Of a stretch of DNA of 64,000 nucleotides, positions 28,619 through 39,852 are shown in pieces. The translations under genes and the position numbers were made by a program. The notes under the pieces were generated by a model, which did not search any database, was not told where the DNA came from, and was given only the letters and a program-made list of their open reading frames with translations. The stretch lies in assembly GCF_028687635.1 (NCBI RefSeq), contig NZ_JAQTZS010000003.1:62001-126000 (forward strand), given 5' to 3'. The DNA comes from Malikia sp. (lineage in GTDB: Bacteria; Pseudomonadota; Gammaproteobacteria; Burkholderiales; Burkholderiaceae_C). Position 1 is the stretch's first letter. Each line of letters begins with the position of its first letter.

Positions 28619-29920
28619 ATGAAAATGAACAAGCTCACGACCTGGATCGTGCTGGCCCTGCTGGCCGGCATCGGCGTCGGCTACCTGTGCAATACGCTGG
28701 CGCCCGACGCTGCCGCCGCCAAGGAAATCGCCGGCTATTTCTCGATCCTGACCGACATCTTCCTGCGCATGATCAAGATGATCATCGCGCCGCTGGTGCT
28801 GGGCACGCTGGTCGCCGGCCTGGCCGGCATGGGCGACGGCAAGGCGGTCGGGCGCATCGGCGGCAAGGCGCTGGGCTGGTTCCTGGGCGCCTCGCTGTGC
28901 TCGCTGCTGATCGGCCTGGTGATGGCCAACCTGCTGCGCCCGGGCGACGCGATCTCGCTGCCGCTGCCCGACGTCAGCGCGACGACCGACCTCAAGACCT
29001 CGACGCTGAACCTGAAGAACTTCATCACCCATGTGTTCCCCAAGAGCATCTTCGAGTCGATGGCCAACAACGAGATCCTGCAGATCCTGATCTTCGCGCT
29101 GTTCTTCGGCCTCGCGCTGGGCAAGCTGCACGACAAGACCGCGATCGGCCTGGTCAAGACCTGCGAGGAGATCGTCCACGTGATGCTGCAGGTCACCGAC
29201 TATGTGATGCGCTTCGCGCCGGTCGGCGTGTTCGCCGCCGTGGCAGCGGTCATCACCATCCACGGCCTGGGCGTGCTGGAGGTCTACGGCCGCTACATGG
29301 CCTATTTCTACCTGGCGCTGGGCGTGCTGTGGCTGGTGCTGATCGCGGCCGGCTATGCCGTGCTGGGCAAGGACGTGTTCCGCCTGCTCAAGCTGATCCG
29401 CGGCCCGATGCTGATCGGCTTCTCGACCGCCAGCAGTGAGTCGGCCTACCCCAAGCTGATGGAGCAGCTGGAGAAGTTCGGCATCAAGGACCGCATCACC
29501 GGCTTCGTGCTGCCGCTGGGCTACTCGTTCAACCTCGACGGCTCGATGATGAACACCGCCTTCGTCTCGCTGTTCATCGCCCAGGCCTACGGCATCGAGA
29601 TGTCGATCGGCCAGCAGGTCACGATGCTGCTGGTGCTGATGGTCTCGTCCAAGGGCATCGCCGGCGTGCCGCGCGCCTCGCTGGTCGTGATCGCGGCCGT
29701 GCTGCCGATGTTCAACCTGCCCGAGGCCGGCCTGCTGCTGATCCTGGGCATCGACCATTTCCTCGACATGGCGCGCACCGTGACCAACGTGCTGGGCAAC
29801 TCGATCGCCACCGCCGTGGTCGCCAAGTGGGAGAACGCGATCGAGCCGGTCAGCGCTGAACTGGCCGAATCCGACGCGGTGCTGCCGCTGCCGGCCGAGC
29901 CAGCGGTGGCCAGGGCCTAA
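28619..29920 (+). CDS. dctA: C4-dicarboxylate:cation symporter DctA
   Basis: 433-aa inner-membrane carrier of the DAACS family. Hallmarks: DIFLRMIKMIIAPLVLGTLVAG, STASSESAYPKLMEQL (serine-rich reentrant loop), GFVLPLGYSFNLDGSMMNTAF, SSKGIAGVPRASLVV, and DHFLDMARTVTNVLGNSIATAVVAKWE. It takes up succinate, fumarate and malate. ATG 28619 follows AAGGAG by five bases; an upstream in-frame extension crosses the sigma-54 promoter and was rejected. Regulation by DctB/DctD, encoded 0.9 kb downstream, is supported by the promoter sites. A glutamate substrate (GltP/GltT-like) is the alternative. Confidence 0.92.
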   Translation: MKMNKLTTWIVLALLAGIGVGYLCNTLAPDAAAAKEIAGYFSILTDIFLRMIKMIIAPLVLGTLVAGLAGMGDGKAVGRIGGKALGWFLGASLCSLLIGLVMANLLRPGDAISLPLPDVSATTDLKTSTLNLKNFITHVFPKSIFESMANNEILQILIFALFFGLALGKLHDKTAIGLVKTCEEIVHVMLQVTDYVMRFAPVGVFAAVAAVITIHGLGVLEVYGRYMAYFYLALGVLWLVLIAAGYAVLGKDVFRLLKLIRGPMLIGFSTASSESAYPKLMEQLEKFGIKDRITGFVLPLGYSFNLDGSMMNTAFVSLFIAQAYGIEMSIGQQVTMLLVLMVSSKGIAGVPRASLVVIAAVLPMFNLPEAGLLLILGIDHFLDMARTVTNVLGNSIATAVVAKWENAIEPVSAELAESDAVLPLPAEPAVARA

Positions 29921-29971
29921 AATCCGGGCGGGCAACGCTGGGCGTTCCAGGCCGCCCAAGCCCCTGATCTC

Positions 29972-30736
29972 ATGATGGAATTCAACTGGTTCTTGCTCGC
30001 CGGCGCCGCCTTCTTCGCCGGCCTGGTGGACGCGGTGGTCGGCGGCGGCGGTCTGATCCAGATCCCGGTGCTGCTGTCGCAGTTTCCCCAGACCGCGATC
30101 CCGACCCTGTTCGGCACCAACAAGCTGTCGAGCATCGCCGGCACCGCGTCGGCGCTGTGGCGCTATGCCCGCCAGGTCGCGATTCCCTGGGCCGTGGTGC
30201 TGCCGGCCACGCTGGCGGCGCTGCTGGGCGCCTGGCTCGGCGCCGCCGTCACGGCCTGGCTGCCGCGCGAGGCGATGCGCCCGCTGGTGCTGGTGATGAT
30301 GCTGGCCGTCGCGCTCCATACCTTCTGGCGCAAGGATTTCGGCCATGCCGAAACCCGGGAGCTGGTGCGGGCCGACCGCTGGCGCGCCGCCTGGCTCGGG
30401 CTGGTGATCGGCTTCTACGACGGCTTCTTCGGGCCGGGCACCGGCAGCTTCCTGATCTTCGGCTTCGTGCGCCTGTTCGGCATGGACTTCATCCGGGCAT
30501 CGGCCAGCGCCAAGGTGATCAACGCCGCGACCAACCTGTCGGCGATCGCATTTTTCGCCAGTCACGGCCCCATCCTGTGGGGCGTGGCCCTGCTGATGGC
30601 GGTCTGCAACCTGGCCGGCGCCCAGGTCGGCACGCTGCTGGCGCTGCGCCGGGGCGCGGGCTTCGTGCGCCAGGCCTTCCTGCTGGTGGTCGCGCTGCTG
30701 ATCGCCAAGCTGGCCTGGGACATGCTGGCCGGCTGA
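29972..30736 (+). CDS. TSUP-family (TauE/SafE) membrane permease
   Basis: 254 aa with seven or eight hydrophobic segments. The duplicated family motif appears as AFFAGLVDAVVGGGGLIQIPVLL in the first half and GFYDGFFGPGTGSFLIFGFV in the second, with NKLSSIAGTASALWRY after the first. TSUP proteins export or import sulfite, sulfoacetate or related organic anions. It lies between dctA and dctB on the same strand, so it may be part of the dicarboxylate regulon, but its substrate cannot be told from sequence. The start is ATG 29972 or 29975. Confidence 0.9.
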   Translation: MMEFNWFLLAGAAFFAGLVDAVVGGGGLIQIPVLLSQFPQTAIPTLFGTNKLSSIAGTASALWRYARQVAIPWAVVLPATLAALLGAWLGAAVTAWLPREAMRPLVLVMMLAVALHTFWRKDFGHAETRELVRADRWRAAWLGLVIGFYDGFFGPGTGSFLIFGFVRLFGMDFIRASASAKVINAATNLSAIAFFASHGPILWGVALLMAVCNLAGAQVGTLLALRRGAGFVRQAFLLVVALLIAKLAWDMLAG

Positions 30737-30756
30737 CCGGCAGCGCTTCAGGCATC

Positions 30757-30772
30757 ATTCGGAAAACCGAAC
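30757..30772 (+). promoter_or_regulatory. DctD-type palindrome at the dctB start
   Basis: ATTCGGAAAACCGAAC shares the TTCGG-N4-CCGAA core of the dctA activator sites. It ends four bases before the dctB ATG and covers the place where the ribosome-binding site should be (GGAAAA). This suggests autoregulation of dctBD, probably as repression or as a remote site. Confidence 0.6.
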
Positions 30773-30776
30773 ACCC

Positions 30777-32634
30777 ATGCCATCGCGCCAGCACCTGCTC
30801 CGCCTCGTCCTGCTGCTGGGTTTTGCCGCCCTGATCGCCGCCACCAGCCTGCTGGCCTTTCGCCTCAGCCTGGCCCTGGGCCTGAGCGAGCTGCAGGTCA
30901 CCGGGCGGCATCGGCTCGACCTGTACGCCAGCAGCCTGGAACGCGAGATCGACAAGTACGCCTATTTCTCGACCACGCTGGGACTGGAGCGCGACGTGCT
31001 GCAGCTGCTGGCCGCCCCCAGGCCGGAGCGGACGGCCCAGGTGAACCAGTACCTGGAGCAGCTCAACGAGCGCGCCGGCACGCTGTCGATCTACGTGCTC
31101 GACCGCCAGGGCCGGGTCGTGGCCAGCAGCAACTGGCGCCGGCCCGACAGCTTCCTCGGCGAGGACCTGTCGTTCCGGCCCTATTTCCGCCAGGCGCTGG
31201 AAACCGGCAGCGGACGCATCTTCGGCATCGGCACCACGCGCGGCGAGCCGGGCTATTACCTGGCCTCGGCGCTGGGCAACGGCCAGGGCACGCTGGGCGT
31301 GGCGGTGGTCAAGGTCGGCCTGCAGCAGCTGGAGAAATCCTGGGCCACGGTCGAGGCCCCGACGCTGGTGGCCGACGAGAACGGCGTCGTCATCCTGGCC
31401 TCGGTACCGGACTGGAAATTCACCACGCTGCAGCCGCTCGATGCGGCCACCCGCAGCGCCTTCGACCGCAGCCAGCAGTACAACCGGCGCGCGCTCGACC
31501 CGCTGGGCGTGGTCGAACTGGAAACGCTGGACCACGGCGCCCGCCTGGTACGCCTGCCCAGGCTGGGGCCCGAGCTGGTCTCGGTGTTCCCGGTCACCGG
31601 CAAGTTCCTGGCCCAGACCCAGCCGCTGCCGGGCACGCCCTGGAACATCACCGTGTTCTCGCAGCAGGAGCAGGTGCGGGGTGTCGCCGTCACCCGGGCC
31701 GCGCTGGCCGGCGTGGGCGCGGCCTTCCTGTGCATCCTGGCCCTGATGCTCAACGAGCGGCGGCGCCACCTCAAGGACCGGCTGGCGGCGCGCGAGGCGC
31801 TGCAGCAAGCCCACGACGAGCTCGAGCGCAAGGTGGCGGAGCGCACCGCCGACCTCTCGGCCGCCAACGGCCAGCTGCAGGCCGAGGTGGCCGAGCGCAC
31901 CCGGGCCGAGCGCACCTTGCGCGCCGCGCAGGACGAACTGGTGCAGGCCGGCAAGCTGGCCGTGATCGGCCAGCTCGCCACCGGCATCGCGCACGAGCTC
32001 AACCAGCCGCTGGCCGCGCTGCGCACGCTGTCGGGCAATGCGCGCAAGTTCCTCGCGCGCGGCGACCAGGCCACCACCGACGGCAACCTGGCGCGCATCG
32101 CCGAACTGGTCGATCGCATGGGCCGGCTGACGGGCCAGCTCAAGTCGTTTGCCCGCAAGTCATCGGGCCGGCCGCAGTCGGTGCCGCTGCGCCGCGCGAT
32201 CGACAACGCGCTGTTCCTGCTTGAGCAGCGCTTCAGGCGGGCCGGCATCGTCGCCTGCCTGAACCTCCCGCAGGAAGAACTGCACGCCTGGTGCGACGCC
32301 AACCGGCTCGAACAGGTGCTGGTGAACCTGGCCGGCAACGCGCTCGACGCGATGGAGGGCCAGCCGGCGCCGGCGCTCGACATCAGCGCCAGGCGCCAGG
32401 GCGATCGGGTTCTGGTGCAAGTGCGCGATCGCGGACCGGGCCTGTCCGACGCGGTACGCCCCCATCTGTTCGAACCGTTCTTCACCACCAAGGAAGCCGG
32501 CAGCGGCCTGGGACTCGGGCTGGCCATCTCGGCTGGCATCGTGGCCGACTTCGGCGGCAGCCTGACCGGCGACAATCACGCGCAAGGCGGCGCCATCTTC
32601 ACCCTGGACCTGCCCGCCGCCCCGGAGCCCCACA

Positions 32635-32642
<8 letters not shown>
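30777..32642 (+). CDS. dctB: C4-dicarboxylate sensor histidine kinase DctB
   Basis: 621 aa. A membrane segment at about 10-30 (LVLLLGFAALIAATSLLAF), a periplasmic double-Cache sensor (FSTTLGLERDVLQLL, YVLDRQGRVVASSNWRRPDSFLGEDLSFRPYF, YYLASALG), a second segment at about 305-325, a coiled coil, then the kinase core. H-box GIAHELNQPLAALRTLSGNA, N-box NLAGNALDAME, G-boxes RDRGPGLSDAV and GSGLGLGLAISAGIVADFGG. It senses external C4-dicarboxylates and phosphorylates DctD. The last codons overlap dctD by 8 bases. Confidence 0.94.
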
Positions 32643-33972
<1,330 letters not shown>

Positions 33973-34087
33973 ACCCGCCGGACGACTGGCGGCAATCGCC
34001 GCGCGGGCCAGGCGGATGGCGCCTCGGGTTGCCTCATTGCGGACCAGCGGCCCCCACAGCGCTGCTGGTTGTTATAAATTCGAATCC

Positions 34088-35989
34088 ATGAGTCCTGCCA
34101 CGCCCACCGCAACCCAGCTCAGACGGTGGCTGACCGTGAGCACCGCGCTGCTGGCGCTCGGCCTGCCCGGCCCGGGCGGCGCGCAAGCACAGGACGGGCC
34201 ATCGGCGACGACTGCCAGCGCCGAGTCGGGCGCGAACGCTGCCGCCGATGCGCCATCGTCCACGGCCAGCGCGGCGTTCAGGCTCGACATCGTGGCGCCG
34301 GCCCCGCTCGACGCCTTCCTGCTGCGCCACGCCGAGCTGCAGCGCTTCAGCGTCCTGCCCGACCTCGGCGCGGCCGAGCTCGAACGCCTGCTGCTGACCG
34401 CGCCGGCCGACCTGCGCCAGCTGCTGGCGACCCAGGGCCATTTTTCGCCCCGGATAGCCATACGGCGGATCGAGGCGGCCCACTCGCCCGTGACGGTGCG
34501 GATCGAGGTCGAACCCGGCCCGCTCACCCGCGTGGCTGGCTGGCGCGTCACGCTGCACGGCCCGGTGAGCGAAGACCCCACCACCCTCGCCCAGCGCGAG
34601 TCCCTGCTGGCCGGCTGGACATTGACCGAGGGCCAGGTCTTCACGCAACAGGACTGGGATGCGGCCAAGCAACAAGCGCTGCGCGCGCTGAACCGCCACC
34701 GCTACCCCCAGGCCAGCATCATGCACAGCCTGGCCGACATCGACCCGCAGAGCCAGCAGGCCCATCTGCTGCTGGAGCTCGACTCCGGCCCGCCGTACCG
34801 CTTCGGCGAGCTGCGGGTGCTGGGCAGCGAGCGCTACGAGCCCGAGACGATCCGGCGCCTGGTGCGGCTCGCCGGCGTCGAGCCGGGCCTGGACTACGAC
34901 GAAGGCCTGTTGCAGGATGCGCAGCTGCGCCTGCTCGACAGCGGCGACTACGAATCCGCCTTCGTGCGGCTGGACACCGACGCGGACCCCAACGCGGCCC
35001 CGGTGGAGGCGAGCGTGCGCGAAGCCAAGCTGCAAAAGCTGGTGATCGGCGTGGGCGCCAGCACCGACAACGGCGCCCGGCTCAGCCTGGAACATATGCA
35101 CCACCGCGTGCCGGGGCTGGACTGGCGCGCCACCTCCAAGCTGCAGCTTGAGCGCGACACCCGCACCCTCAACGGCCTGCTGGAGTCGCCGATCGATGAC
35201 CATGGCTGGCGCTGGAACCTGGGCGCGCAACTGCAGCGCCAGGAGGATGCCCCGCTCGTGACCACGAGCGAACAGTTCAGGGCCGGCCGCACCCAAAGCG
35301 GGCGCCAGCTCGAACGCCAGCTCTACGCCCAGTACGACCGCGCGCAGGTCCACGACCCGGCGCTGGCGGTGCAGGCCGAAGCGGCCTCCTCGCTGAGCGC
35401 GCACTACGGCTGGACCCGGCGCGACTTCAACGACCTGACCAACCCGACCCGAGGCCAGGGACTGGCGCTGGAGCTCGGCGCCGGCCTGACCTTGTCACGG
35501 GATCCGGTGCCCTACCTGCGCACCAAGCTGCGTTGGCTGGGCTACCGGCCGGCCTTCGCGGACAGCGACCGGCCCAGCCGCTGGGCGCTGCGGCTCGAAG
35601 GCGGCGTCGTCTGGAGCGGCGATGACAGCGCCGTGCCGGCCACGCAGCGCTTCCTGGCCGGCGGCGAGGGCAGCGTGCGCGGCTACGGCCTGCGCGACAT
35701 CGGGGTGGCCAGGGCCGACGGCGGCGTCGACCCGGGCCGGCTGCTGGCGCTGGCCAGCGTCGAGTGGCAGCGACCGCTGTGGCTGAACGGCCGCCGCAGC
35801 GAATGGGAAACCGTCCTCTTCGTTGATGCCGGCGCGGTCGCGGACCGCAGCCGCGAGCTGGATCCCAAGGTCGGCGTGGGCGCCGGCGTGCGCTACCGCA
35901 GCCCGGTCGGCCCGCTGCAGCTCGATCTGGCCTACGGCATCGAGCGGCGGGCCTTGCGGCTGCACATGAGCGTGGGGTTTGCGTTTTGA
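34088..35989 (+). CDS. tamA: Translocation and assembly module outer-membrane protein TamA
   Basis: 633 aa from ATG 34088. Signal peptide (LTVSTALLALGLPGPGGAQAQ), POTRA-like domains (for example PPYRFGELRVLGSERYEPETIRRL), and a C-terminal 16-strand Omp85 barrel with the lid-lock motif VRGYGLRD and the closing strand LRLHMSVGFAF. With TamB it assembles a subset of outer-membrane proteins and affects lipid transport. TTATAAATTC just before the start may hold a -10 element. The tamB start overlaps the stop. Confidence 0.93.
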   Translation: MSPATPTATQLRRWLTVSTALLALGLPGPGGAQAQDGPSATTASAESGANAAADAPSSTASAAFRLDIVAPAPLDAFLLRHAELQRFSVLPDLGAAELERLLLTAPADLRQLLATQGHFSPRIAIRRIEAAHSPVTVRIEVEPGPLTRVAGWRVTLHGPVSEDPTTLAQRESLLAGWTLTEGQVFTQQDWDAAKQQALRALNRHRYPQASIMHSLADIDPQSQQAHLLLELDSGPPYRFGELRVLGSERYEPETIRRLVRLAGVEPGLDYDEGLLQDAQLRLLDSGDYESAFVRLDTDADPNAAPVEASVREAKLQKLVIGVGASTDNGARLSLEHMHHRVPGLDWRATSKLQLERDTRTLNGLLESPIDDHGWRWNLGAQLQRQEDAPLVTTSEQFRAGRTQSGRQLERQLYAQYDRAQVHDPALAVQAEAASSLSAHYGWTRRDFNDLTNPTRGQGLALELGAGLTLSRDPVPYLRTKLRWLGYRPAFADSDRPSRWALRLEGGVVWSGDDSAVPATQRFLAGGEGSVRGYGLRDIGVARADGGVDPGRLLALASVEWQRPLWLNGRRSEWETVLFVDAGAVADRSRELDPKVGVGAGVRYRSPVGPLQLDLAYGIERRALRLHMSVGFAF

Positions 35990-38900
35990 GCCGGCTGACA
36001 CGAGCGCTCGCGGGCCTGGCGGGCAGTCTGGCCTGGCTGGCGGGCTGCGCGCTCGCGCTGCTGGCAGCCCTGCTGCTGTCGGCCTGGCTCTGGTCTGGCC
36101 AGCCCGCGTCGCTGCCACGCACGCTGGACTGGCTGCGGGACTGGCTAGCAGAAGCCGGCGGCGACAGCCCGCTGCTGGTTCGCGACGCCAGCGGCAGCCT
36201 GCGCGAAGGCGGGCGCATCGGCTACCTGCGCTGGCGCCGGGATGGACTCGAAGTCGAGCTCGAAGGGCTGGCGCTGCGCTGGCCGGCCAGCCTCTGGCCC
36301 GACCTCGTGCTGCGCCGCGAACTGCGGCTGGATACCCTGGAACTGGAGCGCCTGCGCGTGCGCGACGACAGCCCGGCCAATCCGGACCGGACCGCACCCG
36401 CCGACCTGCTGCTGCCCTGGCTGGAGTCGGTGCAATTGCCGCTGCGGGTGCAAGCCCTCGTCATCGAAGGCTCGCCCACGCTCGCGCTGGGTCCGCTGCA
36501 GGCGGACTACCACTATGGCGTCGGGACTGACGGCCAGCGCCAGCACACCCTGCAGGTGCACCGCCTGCGCTGGGCCGAGGGCGACTACCAGCTGCAGGCC
36601 GATCTCCAGGCCAGCAGCCCCATGGCGCTGCGCGCCGAACTGCAAGGCCAGGTGCAGGCCCAGGTGCCTGGCGGGCAACGTCAGAAGCTGTCGGCACGGG
36701 CCAGCCTGAGCGGCGCGCTGGCCAGCCCTGATGCAACGCTGCAGCTGGAGGCCAGCGTGACACCCGTCGCATCGGCCCGGTCCCGCACTGACATCGGCTT
36801 GAGCGCGCGCGCCACGATCCTGCCCTGGGCCAGCCTGCCGCTGCCGGCCGCCGAACTCGAGCTGCGCCAGATCGACCTGTCGGCCTTCTGGCCAGATGCA
36901 CCGGGCACCAGCCTGCAGGGCCGCTGGCAGGCCGCCAGCCTGCCCGCCTCGGCTGGCGAGGCGACCCGCTGGCAGCTGAGCGGCGAACTGCGCAACGGCA
37001 GGGCCGGACCCTGGCAGCGCCACCTGCTGCCGATCGAGCGTCTGAGCGCCGAGCTGGCATTCTCGGGCCGGGACTGGCTGCTGCGGACAATGGCCGCCCG
37101 GCTCGACGGCGGCGGCCGGCTTAGTGCCCGGGGCCGCTGGAGCGGCGATCAGGTCCAGCTCCAGCAGGCCGAACTGGATCTGGTCGACGCCAGCGCCCAG
37201 GCCCAGGGCCAGTTGAACCTGCGCGATCATCGGCTCATCGGCGAGCTCACCCTGAAACTGCCAGGCGCCAGCGGCCGGCTCCAGGCCCGGGCCGGCAACG
37301 GTGAACTCCAACTGGCAATCGACGATGCCGCACGGCTGCAGCGCTGGCTGGATACCGGCCTGGCGCGCTGGCTGCCGCGTTCAGCAATCGACAGCCTGCG
37401 ACCGGAGGCGCTGCGCGCCAGCCAGCTGCGCGGACAGGCCACGCTGGACGCCGACTGGAAGGGTCCGCTGCGCACCGACCGGCCGCCGCAGGACTGGAGC
37501 GCCCAAGCCCAGGTGCCGCAGCTGCAGCTCGCCTGGCCGGCGACAAGCGGCACCGCACCGCTGCAGTTCAAGGACTGGCAGCTCGCGCTGTCGGGCCTGG
37601 GCGATGCGCTGGCGCTGCGCCTGAACGGCACGACCTCGACCAACGGCTGGACCGCCCAGGCCAAGCTCGACGCCAAGGGCGAGCTCGGGCGCGACCGGCA
37701 AGGCGTCACGGCCGATATCCGGCTGGACAGCGCTGAATTGCAGGCCAGGGATGCTGCGCACACGCTATCGGCCCGGCTCACGACGCCAAGCGGCACCAGG
37801 CTGCGCCTGGGCGGTGGCGGCGACCTGACGCTGGCGCCCGGCCAGGCCAGCCTCGCGCAGGCGGTCGGGAACGAAACCCCGGCGCGAGCGCCGGCCCTGC
37901 TGACCTGGGAACAAACGCGCTGGTCGGGCGGAATGCTGGAATCGCGCGGCCGCGCCAGCGGGCTGGCGCTGGGCTGGCTGGACGCCCTGCTGGCCAGCCC
38001 GGCGGCACCGCACGGGCCGCTGGCGCAGGCCGGACTCACGGGCGAGGTCACGCTGGCGGCCGGCTGGGAGCTGCGCCTGCCGCTGCAGGCCGCAGCCCCT
38101 GCCAGCCTCCCAGCCAGAGCCCGGCTGGAACTGAGCCGCAGCGGGGGCGACCTGAACCTGCTGCTGCCCGAGGCCGCCGGCGGCAAGCCGCAGGCGGTCG
38201 GCCTGGAGCAGGCCTCGGCCAGCCTGGCGCTCACCGGCAGGCAGCTGCAGACCCAGCTGCGCTGGAACAGCCGGCTGGCGGGCCGGCTCAGTGCCGAGTT
38301 CGGCACCGAGCTCGCGCCACCGTCACCGGCCACGCCCGACTGGTCCTGGCCGGCCGAGGCGCCGCTTTCGGGCCGGCTGGAGGCCGGCCTGCCCCAGCTC
38401 GGCCTCTGGTCCAGCCTGGTGCCGCCGGGCTGGCGCCTGCGCGGCAGCCTGCGGGCGGACGCCAGCCTGGGCGGCACCCGGCGCCAGCCCGAATGGCGCG
38501 GCCAGCTGCAGGGCGACGAGCTCTCGCTGCGCTCGCTGGTCGATGGACTGGATTTCAGCGGCGGCGAACTGCGCGCCACCCTGGCCGGCGACCAGATCCG
38601 GCTCGACAGCTTCAAGCTGCGCGGCGCCGGCGGCGACAGCGGCGGCCTGCTGCTGGGCAGCGGCACCCTGCGCTGGAGCCGCGCCGACACCGCGCCGGGC
38701 CAGGCGGTCGCGCCGCTGCTGCCCGTCATGAACCTGACACTCGAAGCCCGCCGCCTGCGCCTGCTCGCCCGCGCCGACCGGCGCCTGACGGTATCGGGCC
38801 AGCTAGCCGTCCGGATGGACGAGCACCTGCTCGACCTCTCGGGCCGGCTGCAGGCGGATTCGGCCCTGTTCATCCTGCCCGACGAGGACCAGCTGGCACT

Positions 38901-39759
38901 GGGCGATGATGTCGTCGTGCGCGGTCAGGCCCAGCCGGGCCGCGCGACGGCGAATTCGGCACCGCCCAGCCGGCTGCGGGTCGAGATCGCGCTGGGCGAT
39001 GACTTCCGGCTGCGTGGCCAGGGCCTGGACACCACCCTCAAGGGCGAACTGCTGCTGACCGCCAGTCCTGGCCAGCCAAAGCCGCAACTGACCGGGCAGG
39101 TCAGGACCGAGCGCGGCAGCTACCGCGCCTGGGGCCAGGCGCTGGAGATCGAATCGGGCGTGCTGGGCTTCAGTGGCCCTTACGACAACCCCACGATCGA
39201 GCTCCTGGCCTTGCGCCCACTGACCGGCCAGCGGGTCGGCGTGCAGATCAGTGGCACGGCCATGGCCCCGCGCCTGCGCCTGTACGCCGACCCCGAACTG
39301 CCCGACAGCGAGAAACTCGCCTGGCTGGTGCTGGGCCGACCGGCCACCGGCGCGGGCTCCGAAGCCGCCTTGCTGCAGCAAGCCGCCATGGCCCTGTTCA
39401 GCGGTCGCGGCAAGGCGGCCGACGGCGGCATCCAGCGCGCGCTGGGCCTGGACGAGATTTCCTTCCGGGGCGAAACGCAGAAGGCCGATGGCAGCAGCAG
39501 CGCGGCCGCGCTCACCCTGGGCAAGCGGATCTCGCGTCAGCTCTACCTGAGCTACTCGCGCAGCGTGATCGGCGCGACCGGCACCGTGGCGGTGCTCTAC
39601 GACATCACGCGCCGCCTCACGCTGCGGGCCCAGGCCGGCGACGACAACGCGATCGAACTGATCTTCACCCACCAGTACGACGGCAAGCGCGCAAGCTCAA
39701 GCCGCACCGCGCCAGAAAACGGCCCGGGCACCGCTACAATGCGCAAGTCCTCTCCGTAG
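35986..39759 (+). CDS. tamB: Translocation and assembly module inner-membrane protein TamB
   Basis: 1257 aa from TTG 35986, which overlaps the tamA stop (TTGA). One N-terminal anchor (GSLAWLAGCALALLAALLLSAWLW), then a long beta-rich groove of DUF490/AsmA-like repeats, and the conserved C-terminal domain: GQVRTERGSYRAWGQALEIE, GFSGPYDNPTIELLALRPL, GVQISGTAMAPRLRLYADPELPDSEKLAWLVLGRP, and LYLSYSRSVIGATGTVAVLYDI. The natural end appears to be near IELIFTHQYDGKR; the last 22 residues (SSSRTAPENGPG...) look like non-conserved readthrough into the junction with the foreign region. Confidence 0.92.
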   Translation: MSRLTRALAGLAGSLAWLAGCALALLAALLLSAWLWSGQPASLPRTLDWLRDWLAEAGGDSPLLVRDASGSLREGGRIGYLRWRRDGLEVELEGLALRWPASLWPDLVLRRELRLDTLELERLRVRDDSPANPDRTAPADLLLPWLESVQLPLRVQALVIEGSPTLALGPLQADYHYGVGTDGQRQHTLQVHRLRWAEGDYQLQADLQASSPMALRAELQGQVQAQVPGGQRQKLSARASLSGALASPDATLQLEASVTPVASARSRTDIGLSARATILPWASLPLPAAELELRQIDLSAFWPDAPGTSLQGRWQAASLPASAGEATRWQLSGELRNGRAGPWQRHLLPIERLSAELAFSGRDWLLRTMAARLDGGGRLSARGRWSGDQVQLQQAELDLVDASAQAQGQLNLRDHRLIGELTLKLPGASGRLQARAGNGELQLAIDDAARLQRWLDTGLARWLPRSAIDSLRPEALRASQLRGQATLDADWKGPLRTDRPPQDWSAQAQVPQLQLAWPATSGTAPLQFKDWQLALSGLGDALALRLNGTTSTNGWTAQAKLDAKGELGRDRQGVTADIRLDSAELQARDAAHTLSARLTTPSGTRLRLGGGGDLTLAPGQASLAQAVGNETPARAPALLTWEQTRWSGGMLESRGRASGLALGWLDALLASPAAPHGPLAQAGLTGEVTLAAGWELRLPLQAAAPASLPARARLELSRSGGDLNLLLPEAAGGKPQAVGLEQASASLALTGRQLQTQLRWNSRLAGRLSAEFGTELAPPSPATPDWSWPAEAPLSGRLEAGLPQLGLWSSLVPPGWRLRGSLRADASLGGTRRQPEWRGQLQGDELSLRSLVDGLDFSGGELRATLAGDQIRLDSFKLRGAGGDSGGLLLGSGTLRWSRADTAPGQAVAPLLPVMNLTLEARRLRLLARADRRLTVSGQLAVRMDEHLLDLSGRLQADSALFILPDEDQLALGDDVVVRGQAQPGRATANSAPPSRLRVEIALGDDFRLRGQGLDTTLKGELLLTASPGQPKPQLTGQVRTERGSYRAWGQALEIESGVLGFSGPYDNPTIELLALRPLTGQRVGVQISGTAMAPRLRLYADPELPDSEKLAWLVLGRPATGAGSEAALLQQAAMALFSGRGKAADGGIQRALGLDEISFRGETQKADGSSSAAALTLGKRISRQLYLSYSRSVIGATGTVAVLYDITRRLTLRAQAGDDNAIELIFTHQYDGKRASSSRTAPENGPGTATMRKSSP

Positions 39760-39782
39760 TTCAATGCGAAGCCTACAGAGAG
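39750..39782. other. Hairpin at chromosome-foreign DNA junction, possible tRNA remnant
   Basis: CTCTCCGTAG at 39750-39759 pairs with CTACAGAGAG at 39773-39782 (one mismatch). The left arm plus loop, CTCTCCGTAGTTCAATG, looks like the acceptor and D-arm start of a tRNA, and TACAAT at 39735-39740 could be its -10. The remainder of a tRNA is absent. 39783-39852 holds nothing else I recognise. Confidence 0.3.
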
Positions 39783-39852
39783 AAAACGGCAAGTCCGGTA
39801 TCAATCTCATATCGATCGACTCGTGCGCAAGCCCCTTTCTGGTATCGCGCTG

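Noticed and set aside
39750-39782. Terminator for tamB
   Set aside because: The stem is followed by A residues, not T, on the plus strand, and the stem includes the tamB stop codon.
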